A stretch of DNA of 64,000 nucleotides from CAZYFH01 sp964646815 (GTDB taxonomy: Bacteria; Acidobacteriota; Vicinamibacteria; Vicinamibacterales; UBA8438), in NCBI GenBank assembly GCA_964646815.1, contig CAZYFH010000003.1, positions 62,001 through 126,000 on the forward strand. Reading direction: 5' to 3'. Below, one piece after another: positions 1-7,386 of this stretch. The notes beneath the pieces are model-generated. The model did no database searches, was not told the origin of the DNA, and saw only the letters and a program-made list of their open reading frames with translations. Each line of letters starts with the position of its first letter. Positions within the stretch are counted from its first letter, which is position 1. The position numbers and the translations under genes are program-made.

Positions 1-17
1 AGGTGCGTAGGCTGCTA

Positions 18-168
18 TTCGGCACAATACGAGAATCTCGTCCTCGTATCGAATGGTCGTCACACGGCCGAGGCCCGCACGGCGCGCCTCGCGCGCGCGG
101 AGTGGGGCTGTCGCGGTCCCCGCGGATCGCCGCGCGGGCTTAGGGCGAAGCCCCGTCCAGTTAAGTAG
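18..168. repeat. Dispersed ~150-bp repeat, copy A
   Basis: Noncoding stretch beyond the stop of the acyltransferase gene. It resembles 63138-63283 in three blocks in the same order: 18-48 (23 of 30 aligned bases by eye), 81-112 (27 of 32) and 136-168 (one or two small indels). The middle block shares GGCGCGCCTC and GCGGAGTGGG. No ORF is conserved between the copies, so this looks like a noncoding repeat or decayed mobile element. Function unknown. Confidence 0.5.
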
Positions 169-919
169 CGACGGGGCCCTCGGCCAACAGATCCTCGATG
201 GCGGCGCGGGTGCACGCGATCAGGTCGGTGCGCTGGCTCACGTTGAACCGGTCGGCGCCGATCGGCGGCCCGAGCCGAACACTGACGGTCACCGGCCGGA
301 TCACGAGACTTCCCTTGCGCATCGCGGCCCGCGTGCCCTGGATGGCGACGGGCACAATGGCCGCGCGCCCTTTGATCGCCATCACGAACCCGCCTTTTTT
401 GAACGGCAGCAACTCGCCGGTCCGACTCCGCGTGCCCTCGGGGAAGATCATGAAGGAGTCGCCACGGGTCAACGCTATGGCCGCGCCGTCGATGGCGCGC
501 GAGCTTTGTTCCCGGTTGCGACGCTCGACCGGCACGAAGCCAACGATATCGAACGCGTTGCGGAGCACCGGAAACACCGGTCGCAGCTCCGCCTTATAGA
601 GAATCTTCAGGCGCGGATGAATGGCAGCGAGCGCCATGTAAATGATGGGCGGCTCGAGGTTGCTCGTATGGTTAGCGCAGTAGACAGCGCCGCGGTCGTG
701 CTGGATGTGCTCAGCCCCGTGCACCCGCACCCGGATGCCCGCCGCACCCAGGCCGAGCCGCACACCGCCACGGCCGAGCGCGTAGAGCACACCGGGCCAT
801 TTGAACAGTGCGGCAAGAATCATCCCGGGAGGCCCGAGGACGAGGACCCACAACGCAACGCCGACATATGCGGATAGGGACCGAACGATCGCAACGAGGC
901 TGCGGAGGATCTCCGCCAC
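161..919 (-). CDS. plsC: 1-acyl-sn-glycerol-3-phosphate acyltransferase (PlsC family)
   Basis: 252 aa. Predicted to transfer an acyl chain to lysophosphatidate in the cytoplasmic membrane, making phosphatidate for phospholipid synthesis. A hydrophobic N-terminal segment at about residues 15-40 would anchor it. Acyltransferase block I reads NHTSNLE at 83-89, so the usual H-X4-D dyad is H84-X4-E89 here. The glycerol-phosphate-binding block FPEGTRS is at 159-165. Length is normal for the family. The gene ends about 20 bp after the CarD gene on the same strand, so the two may be co-transcribed. Family assignment is firm; exact acyl acceptor is inferred. Confidence 0.88.
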   Translation of the reverse strand: MAEILRSLVAIVRSLSAYVGVALWVLVLGPPGMILAALFKWPGVLYALGRGGVRLGLGAAGIRVRVHGAEHIQHDRGAVYCANHTSNLEPPIIYMALAAIHPRLKILYKAELRPVFPVLRNAFDIVGFVPVERRNREQSSRAIDGAAIALTRGDSFMIFPEGTRSRTGELLPFKKGGFVMAIKGRAAIVPVAIQGTRAAMRKGSLVIRPVTVSVRLGPPIGADRFNVSQRTDLIACTRAAIEDLLAEGPVAT

Positions 920-936
920 CAGTGGATTGGGACGGC

Positions 937-1518
937 CTAGGACGCGCGGGCCGTCCGGCGGGTTGTGGTCCGCGTCGACGCCTTCTTGACCTTGGCCACT
1001 TTCGCCTTCGCCAGCTGACGTGCGCGATTCGCGAGACAGCGCTCCAGTGCCTTATCGACCCGTCCCTCGATCTCCTCGGACGGCTCGCTCATGACTTCCG
1101 AGATCTCGGAGACGACAAGGAACCTCGAGCGGTCGAGCATCCGCTTCTCACGAAACGACAGGTTTTTCGACTGGCTGAGATGATTCAAGCTCTTGAGGAC
1201 GTCGACGACGTCGTAGATCGACCCGGTCCGCATCTTGTCGGAGTTGTCCTTGAACCGACCCTTCCAGTTCTGGTGGTTGTCGATCTTGCCGTTCCCGAGT
1301 AGCGTGAAGAGTCGTTTAACCTCGTGGTCGCCGATCGCTCGGCGCACACCTACACCTTCTACGTTATCCACGGGCACCAGCACCGTCGTGTCGCTCGAGT
1401 TCATCCGCAATGAGTAGAACCCACAGGTGGTCCCCAGAATGGTCTTCGTCTCGATGCGCTGGACGACACCGAGGCCGTGATTCGGGTAAATGACCTTGTC
1501 GCCAATCTCAAAGTACAA
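937..1518 (-). CDS. CarD/CdnL-family transcriptional regulator
   Basis: 193 aa from the chosen start. CarD-type proteins bind the RNA polymerase beta subunit and stabilise open promoter complexes, especially at rRNA promoters. The N-terminal RNAP-interaction domain is clear: YFEIGDKVIYPNHGLG near the start, followed by the Tudor-like fold. A helical DNA-binding domain follows (RSRFLVVSEISEVMSEP), then a basic, Ala/Lys/Thr-rich tail that resembles the unstructured tails of larger CarD proteins. I chose the TTG at 1518 because a strong AGGGGG ribosome site lies just upstream and family members begin at this point. An in-frame ATG at 1587 would add 23 residues without family similarity. Confidence 0.85.
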   Translation of the reverse strand: MYFEIGDKVIYPNHGLGVVQRIETKTILGTTCGFYSLRMNSSDTTVLVPVDNVEGVGVRRAIGDHEVKRLFTLLGNGKIDNHQNWKGRFKDNSDKMRTGSIYDVVDVLKSLNHLSQSKNLSFREKRMLDRSRFLVVSEISEVMSEPSEEIEGRVDKALERCLANRARQLAKAKVAKVKKASTRTTTRRTARAS

Positions 1519-1855
1519 TATTGCCCCCTGGAGAACGTAACGACAGTAGCGTAGAAGTGCCAGCGAAGCGTGTAGCTCAATCAGCATAGTCGATCACCAC
1601 GTCGAAAGCAATTCAGAACCCACGTAGAATGAGCACTTTGCCAAGCTTTTCGTGCGGCTACACACCCTTACTTAACCCCCGGAGGCGACATAGGTTATGG
1701 CAAGTGACCTACGGAGTTGTGCGATTTCGCCGTCTAGATGGTTGGGTGGATGCCACGAGCGGCACCCGCCGCGCGAGAGACCGCAGCTAACGTTGATATA
1801 AAGTACGGCGGTGTGGTCGGCTTGGGAGCCGAGCGCGCTCTATCTGGAGGACGAG
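1519..1855. other. Intergenic region between divergent CarD and methyltransferase genes
   Basis: About 340 bp between two divergently transcribed genes; it must carry both promoters. The AT-rich stretch near 1795-1803 (TTGATATAAA) could be a -10 region for the rightward gene. No convincing ORF, RNA gene or repeat was seen. Confidence 0.4.
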
Positions 1856-2461
1856 ATGATTTTACGTCGCGCCACCCCCACGGCCTGCGCCGCCCTTCTC
1901 GGCCTAGCGTTCGCCGCCATCGTATCGCTCAGCCTGGGCTCACTTCTCGGTCTCGATCTGCTCGCGGCACAGCAGAACCGGAGCCTGGCGCCCTATGTGC
2001 CAACACCGCAGGACGTGGTCGACCGGATGCTGTCGCTGGCGGGCGTCACCGGCGAGGACGTCGTCTACGACCTCGGCTGTGGCGACGGCCGGATCGTGAT
2101 CACGGCTGCTCAGCGCTATGGAGCCCGGGGTGTCGGGATCGACTTCGACCCACAGCGCATCGCCGAATCCAACGCCAACGCCGAACGCGCCGGCGTGCAG
2201 CACCTCGTGCAATTCGTGGAACAGGATGCGATGCTGGTGGACGTCTCCGAGGCCACAGTTGTCACGCTCTACCTGCTGTCGTCCTCCAACGCCAAGCTGC
2301 GGCCGATTCTGACGCGGCAGCTGGGCCCTGGCGCCCGCATCGTCTCGCACGCCTTCAGCATGGGCGATTGGCAACCTGACACCATTGACCGCTTCGAGGA
2401 CGAGCGCGGCAACACGCGCACACTCTATCTGTGGCGTCACGACGGGACCGTCCGCGACTAG
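1856..2461 (+). CDS. Exported class I SAM-dependent methyltransferase
   Basis: 201 aa. The ATG at 1856 sits 5 nt after a GGAGG ribosome site, which decides the start. Residues 1-38 form a hydrophobic signal peptide or membrane anchor ending near LLAAQQ. The SAM-binding motif I, VVYDLGCGDGRI, is at 69-80 and an acidic residue of motif II follows in VGIDFDP. The remaining fold matches class I methyltransferases of the type found in bacteria as secreted or periplasmic 'methyltransferase domain' proteins. Substrate is not predictable. An extracytoplasmic SAM enzyme is odd because SAM is cytoplasmic; a membrane-anchored protein facing the cytoplasm is the alternative. Confidence 0.75.
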   Translation: MILRRATPTACAALLGLAFAAIVSLSLGSLLGLDLLAAQQNRSLAPYVPTPQDVVDRMLSLAGVTGEDVVYDLGCGDGRIVITAAQRYGARGVGIDFDPQRIAESNANAERAGVQHLVQFVEQDAMLVDVSEATVVTLYLLSSSNAKLRPILTRQLGPGARIVSHAFSMGDWQPDTIDRFEDERGNTRTLYLWRHDGTVRD

Positions 2462-2639
2462 TGGCCTGTATCCGTTGAATCAATAGCGCTCACCGGGCCT
2501 GGCATCCCGTTCTCCGAGGCGTTGAATTCAACCGCCTCGAGCTCAACAGACCTATCACTAATCTCCGGCACTACAAGGTCCGGCGTCCGACACACCTCGG
2601 TTCCGGTAAAATCTGTAGGTTCCGCCTATTCGACAAGAC

Positions 2640-2728
2640 GCCGGAGTGGCGAAATTGGCAGACGCGCTGGATTCAAAATCCAGTGAGGTTCACCCCTCGT
2701 GTCGGTTCGAGTCCGACCTCCGGCACCA
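2640..2728 (+). tRNA. tRNA-Leu (anticodon CAA)
   Basis: Acceptor arms GCCGGAG (2640-2646) and CTCCGGC (2718-2724) pair perfectly, followed by discriminator A and an encoded CCA (2726-2728). The anticodon stem CTGGA/TCCAG encloses a seven-base loop with CAA at 2674-2676, which reads UUG leucine codons. A long variable arm and a GTTCGAGTC T-loop fit the class II leucine tRNA shape. A TAAAAT at 2607-2612, 28 bp upstream, is a possible -10 element. Confidence 0.96.
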
Positions 2729-3018
2729 TCGTTTCAGTAAGTTGCGGCGAACGGCCGAACCTGCGCTACCCGCCGACCTGACCGGTTGATCCCGTCCCAC
2801 CCATTGCAAAAGCATTCAAGCGATCGGCGGCGTTGCTGATGTCGCTATCGCTCACGATCCGATACCGGTGACGCGCTCAGAGCTGCGCTGGGACGAAGTG
2901 CGACAGTCATCATTACGCGAGGGCGAAAGCTTTGGGGGAAATTTGTACCCGATCGGGACTGACTCGTAACAGTTCGACCGGAACCGATATTTCAAGATCG
3001 ACAACGGTGCTCCCATCC

Positions 3019-5793
3019 ATGTTCCGGGGTCACGGCGCTCTGATTCGTGGCGTGGGCTGTGGCCTAGCCGTGCTGGTCGTGCTGACCGAGCCTGTCGAGG
3101 GCGGTCAGCGTACAGTCGACGCGGTGGCTCCGACTCGGAGTCACACGGTCGGAGTCCTACCGTTTACAAATCTGAGCCGAGCGCAGGCGGACCAGTGGAT
3201 CGGCACCGGGATTGCGGAAACACTGGCGTCGGACCTGCCGCGCGTGTATGGAGTTGAGGTCCTCGCCAGGGAGGTGTTCAGTCTGGTGTTGTTGGGCGGG
3301 ACGGTCGTCGGTGTGGATGTCGCAGCCGAGGAAGCAGCGCTGCGCATCTGCCGCGCGCTGGGTACGACGTGGCTTATCTCTGGCGCCTATCAGCGGGTGG
3401 ACGATCGCGTGCGTATTACGGCACAGGTGCTCGCCGTTGAGACTGGCGCCGTCGTTGACACGTTCAAGGTCGATGGCGTACTCGATGACCTTTTCAGCCT
3501 TCAGGATCAGGTGGTCAATGCACTGGGCACTCAGCTCGGAATTGTCGCGCCCGTGCCCACACCGACAGACCGTTCCGGAGCGCCGACCCTGATGATTGAC
3601 GGTCCGCCGCCCCCCGTGGCACCGGAGGTAATCACGCGGGATGAGCGTCACCGCGCGACGGTTCGCGCCGTGCGGCTGACAGCGCCGCTCGCGCTCGACG
3701 GACGGTTGGACGAGGTCGCCTACACGCGCGTGCTCCCGATGTCCGACTTCATCCAACAGGAGCCGCAGGAGGGATCGCCGGCCACTGAAAAGACGGAGGC
3801 GTGGATGTTCTTCGACGACGATCGCGTCTACGTCTCGTTCCGGTGTTGGGAAAGCGAGCCTGAACGGATGATTGTCAACGAGATGCGGCGCGACAACTTC
3901 AACGTGTACCAAAACGATCATGTCGCGTTCGTCATCGACACCTTCTACGATCGGCGCAACGGCTTGGAGTTTCTCGTCAATCCTGTCGGTGGTCGGATGG
4001 ATGGGCAGATCACCAACGAGCGCCGGTACAACGGCGACTGGAATCCGATCTGGGATGTCGCGGTGGGACGGTTCGACGGCGGCTGGACACTCGAGACCGC
4101 CATTCCGTTCAAGTCGCTCCGGTATCGGCGTGGGTCCGACCAGCTCTGGGGCTTCAACGTGCGTCGTGTGAACGTTTGGAAGAACGAGCATTCGTTTCTC
4201 GTGGGGATTCCGAACGCGTTGGGCGCTTCTGGGATCCTCCAGTTCTCGCGTGCGGCGACCGTGGTGGGATTGGAGGTGCCGCCGCGAGCGACCAACCTGG
4301 ACGTCAAGCCGTTCGCCATCACGGATCTGGCAAGCGACCGCACCGCGACGCCGCCCGTTTCCAACGCGCTCGGTGGCGACGTCGGGCTCGATGTCAAATA
4401 CGGGGTGACGCAGAATCTCGTGGCCGATGTGACCATCAACACCGATTTCGCCCAAGTTGAGGCCGATGACCAGCAGGTCAACTTGACGCGTTTTAGTCTG
4501 TTTTTCCCAGAGAAACGAGAATTTTTTCTGGAGAATCAGGGAGTCTTTGCGTTTGGGGGTGCGGGCACCGGCGCCTTTAGTGGCGGTGCCACGACGCCCG
4601 TCCTGTTCTACAGCCGCCGAATTGGTTTGCACGAGGGGCAAGAGGTGCCCATCACGGTGGGTGGCCGGCTCACTGGCCAGGCGGGCAAGTTCAGCGTCGG
4701 TGCACTCAACATCCAGACGGGCGACCCGCCTGCGGCGGGCCAGGGCGCGACGAACTTCACGGTCATGCGGGTAAGGCGAGACCTGCTGCGACGGAGCAGC
4801 ATCGGCGCGATCTTCACCGGGCGCTCGGTGTCAACGTACGGCGGCGGGTCGAACGAAACGTATGGTGTCGACGGCACGTTCGCGTTCTACGACAACCTCC
4901 GGATCAACACGTACTGGGCCAGAACCCGGACGCCAGGACTCTCGGGGGACGACGTCAGCCACCGGGCCCAGGTCGATTACGCGGGCGACCGCTATGGAGT
5001 GCAGGTCGAGCGGCTCGTCGTCGGGGACAACTTCAATCCCGAGGTGGGGTTCCTCCAACGCGATGACTTCGAACGCAGTTTCGCGCTCTTCCGGTTTAGC
5101 CCGAGGCCGCAGTCGATCGCCGCCGTCCGCAAGCTAACGTGGGAAGGGCGGTTGGACTACTTCACCGATCGGGGAGGCGTGCTCGAAACGCGTCAGGCTC
5201 AGGGCGTGTTCGGGGTCCTGTTCGAGAACACCGATCAGTTCACCGCGACGTACACGCGGAACTACGAGTTTCTCGACCGGCCGTTTCCGATTGCGCCCGG
5301 TGTCACGATCCCGATCGGCGGCTACGGTTTCCAAGACGTCGAGGTCACGTACTCGCTGGGGCGGCGGCGGCGACTGGCTGGGGGGCTCACGGTTCAGCAT
5401 GGGAGCTTCTTCAGCGGTGAGAAGACGACCGTGGGGTTTGGGTTCGGGGGCGGAGGGTTCAGTGGCGGTCGCCTCAGGCTGACGTCGCAGCTGTCGGTCG
5501 AGCCAGGCCTCTCATTCAACCGGATCACCCTGCCCGAGGGACGATTCACGACCAATGTGGTGACGACGCGGACGACCTATACTCTCACCCCGCTGATGTT
5601 CGTCAGCGCGCTGGTGCAGTACAACGCGAGCACCCGTTCACTTGGCGCGAACATCCGCTTACGCTGGGAGTATCGGCCGGGCAGTGAGTTGTTTGCGGTG
5701 TACAACGAGCAGCGCGACACGCTGACGCCCCGTTATCTCGACTTACAGAACCGGAGTTTCGTCGTCAAGATCAATCGGTTGTTTCGCTTTTGA
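3019..5793 (+). CDS. FlgO-like / CBM9-like / DUF5916 outer-membrane protein
   Basis: 924 aa from the ATG at 3019; a TTG at 2932 would add 29 residues before the signal peptide. Three modules are visible. After the signal peptide comes a FlgO/CsgG-like domain (VGVLPFTNLSRAQADQWIG), roughly 45-190. A CBM9-like beta-sandwich (LALDGRLDEVAY) follows, about 220-420. The rest is the DUF5916 beta-barrel, rich in alternating aromatic residues and ending NRLFRF with a terminal Phe, the usual BAM-recognition pattern of outer-membrane proteins. The role is unknown; carbohydrate or glycan handling at the outer membrane is a guess from the CBM9 fold. A paralogue of the same architecture lies at 41011-43857. 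Confidence 0.8.
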   Translation: MFRGHGALIRGVGCGLAVLVVLTEPVEGGQRTVDAVAPTRSHTVGVLPFTNLSRAQADQWIGTGIAETLASDLPRVYGVEVLAREVFSLVLLGGTVVGVDVAAEEAALRICRALGTTWLISGAYQRVDDRVRITAQVLAVETGAVVDTFKVDGVLDDLFSLQDQVVNALGTQLGIVAPVPTPTDRSGAPTLMIDGPPPPVAPEVITRDERHRATVRAVRLTAPLALDGRLDEVAYTRVLPMSDFIQQEPQEGSPATEKTEAWMFFDDDRVYVSFRCWESEPERMIVNEMRRDNFNVYQNDHVAFVIDTFYDRRNGLEFLVNPVGGRMDGQITNERRYNGDWNPIWDVAVGRFDGGWTLETAIPFKSLRYRRGSDQLWGFNVRRVNVWKNEHSFLVGIPNALGASGILQFSRAATVVGLEVPPRATNLDVKPFAITDLASDRTATPPVSNALGGDVGLDVKYGVTQNLVADVTINTDFAQVEADDQQVNLTRFSLFFPEKREFFLENQGVFAFGGAGTGAFSGGATTPVLFYSRRIGLHEGQEVPITVGGRLTGQAGKFSVGALNIQTGDPPAAGQGATNFTVMRVRRDLLRRSSIGAIFTGRSVSTYGGGSNETYGVDGTFAFYDNLRINTYWARTRTPGLSGDDVSHRAQVDYAGDRYGVQVERLVVGDNFNPEVGFLQRDDFERSFALFRFSPRPQSIAAVRKLTWEGRLDYFTDRGGVLETRQAQGVFGVLFENTDQFTATYTRNYEFLDRPFPIAPGVTIPIGGYGFQDVEVTYSLGRRRRLAGGLTVQHGSFFSGEKTTVGFGFGGGGFSGGRLRLTSQLSVEPGLSFNRITLPEGRFTTNVVTTRTTYTLTPLMFVSALVQYNASTRSLGANIRLRWEYRPGSELFAVYNEQRDTLTPRYLDLQNRSFVVKINRLFRF

Positions 5794-5935
5794 TTCAGGA
5801 TGCACGCAGGCCGTCTTCGAGGCGAGTAAGGCTCTCGTCGCGCGCGCCGTCAACTTACTTTCAATCCTGAACGGTTCAAACGTGAATAACTCGAGACCCT
5901 GAAAACAGGGGAGTGGAGGAAGGGTTAGCCTAGGC

Positions 5936-5966
5936 GATGTCGCCTTTCCTAATGGAAGGCGACATC
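5936..5966. terminator. Hairpin between convergent genes
   Basis: GATGTCGCCTT and AAGGCGACATC form a strong stem around a short TCC-TAAT-GGA region. It lies between the converging ends of the DUF5916 and DUF1552 genes, so it could end transcription from both sides. There is no U-run on either strand, so a Rho-independent mechanism is not certain. Confidence 0.5.
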
Positions 5967-6021
5967 CACTCAAAAGAACCGTATCGAGTAGGTCAGCTTC
6001 ACGCCGCGGTCGCAACCCCGT

Positions 6022-7386
6022 CTAAGTACTCAGACCGGTCAGTCGGCCGGTGCTGTCCCCGAGACGCTCGGTGCGCACGCCCACCATGTCGAGCATGCTC
6101 AACAGCAGGTTGGTCATCGGGGTCTCTTCCGGATAGCGCAGGTGCCGGCCACCTTTGAGCCGCCCGGCGGCGCCACCGGCCAGCACGATCGGCAGTGGTG
6201 AGTGATTGTGCAAGTTGCCGTCGCTCATGCCGCTGCCATAGAGCAACAACGTGTGATCCAGCAAGGTGCCATCGCCATCGGTGGTGGCGCGCAGCCTTTC
6301 CAGATAGTAGGCAAACGTCTGGACGTGATAGGTGTTCACCTTAGCCAGGTTGACCAGTTTCTGGTCGTTGTTCTGGTGGTGAGACAGCGCGTGGTGCGGA
6401 TCGCTCACGCCGATCTCCGGGAAGGTCCGGTAGCTGGCTTCGCGCCCGAAGGCGAACGTGATCACACGCGTCAGGTCGGCCTGATAGGCCAGCACCTGCA
6501 GGTCGATCATCAGCTTCGCATGCGCACCGAAGTCGTCGGGGACACCGATGGGTCGGCCTGGGACGGGTAGCTCCTGCGTCCGGTTGTATTGCTCAGTCTT
6601 CTGAATACGACGCTCCGTCTCGCGAATCGAATCCAGATACTCGTCCACCCTGCGTCGGTCGCCGGCGCCCAGCGCTGTCTGCAGCTGGCCCACTTCCTCG
6701 GTGACAGAATCGAGGAGGCTACGGTCGGTGTGCATCTCCCGCAACCGGTCGGCGGTGCTGTCCCCGGCCCCGAACAGCCGCTCGAAGACCGCGCGCGGAT
6801 TCCGTTCCATCGGGTTGGGCGTCGACGGGGTCCGCCACGAGATGGTGTTCATGTACGCGCAGGCATACCCCGCATCGCAGTGTCCCACAATGTCGGCGGC
6901 ATCAAGTGCGAGCTCTATCGATGCCAGCGGCGTCGTCTGCCCGATCTCTCTCGCCGCGAGCTGGTCAGCCGTCGTACCTACCGCAAAGTCGGCGCCCTCG
7001 GTCCGTTTTGCATGCACACCGCTCAACCAGCCCGCGCTCGCGCGCGAATGGTCCCCGCCGCCGTCCCCGAGAGACTCGAGCTGGCGGTGGGCCAGGTTGC
7101 TCACGACAACCACCTGGTCCCGGAACGGCTCGAGCGGCTGCAACGAGGGCGAGAACGTAAAGCCGGCCCCGGTGCCCTCGGGCGTCCACGCCGCGTGATA
7201 GGCCCCGTTGGGAATGTAGATGAAGGCCACCCGGCGCGCCGGGTCGGCGGCCGCGCGCGTCTTTGCTGACAGGGCCGACAGGCCGGAGAACGCCGGCACC
7301 ATGGCATCCAGCAGCGGTAACGCCACGGTCGCGCCCATGCCTCTCAGGAATGTCCGGCGGGGCAGCGACATCTTCGTGATGATCAT
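6022..7386 (-). CDS. DUF1552 domain protein, Tat-exported
   Basis: 454 aa. Starts with a twin-arginine-type signal (SLPRRTFLRGMGATVALPLL). The whole mature chain matches DUF1552, a secreted family related to the sulfatase-like DUF1501 group: PNGAYHAAWTPEG near the N-terminus, then HSRASAGWLSG, and a C-terminal GSGMSDGNLHNHSPLPIVLAGG segment. No biochemical function is established. Its start overlaps the stop of the DUF1592 gene by ATGA (7383-7386), so the two are translationally coupled; this pairing recurs widely in Acidobacteriota and Planctomycetota. Confidence 0.87.
   Translation of the reverse strand: MIITKMSLPRRTFLRGMGATVALPLLDAMVPAFSGLSALSAKTRAAADPARRVAFIYIPNGAYHAAWTPEGTGAGFTFSPSLQPLEPFRDQVVVVSNLAHRQLESLGDGGGDHSRASAGWLSGVHAKRTEGADFAVGTTADQLAAREIGQTTPLASIELALDAADIVGHCDAGYACAYMNTISWRTPSTPNPMERNPRAVFERLFGAGDSTADRLREMHTDRSLLDSVTEEVGQLQTALGAGDRRRVDEYLDSIRETERRIQKTEQYNRTQELPVPGRPIGVPDDFGAHAKLMIDLQVLAYQADLTRVITFAFGREASYRTFPEIGVSDPHHALSHHQNNDQKLVNLAKVNTYHVQTFAYYLERLRATTDGDGTLLDHTLLLYGSGMSDGNLHNHSPLPIVLAGGAAGRLKGGRHLRYPEETPMTNLLLSMLDMVGVRTERLGDSTGRLTGLST

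Noticed and set aside
3157..4641. 494-codon open frame on the minus strand
   Set aside because: Antisense to the DUF5916 gene, which has clear signal peptide, domains and barrel end; the antisense product has no recognisable fold.
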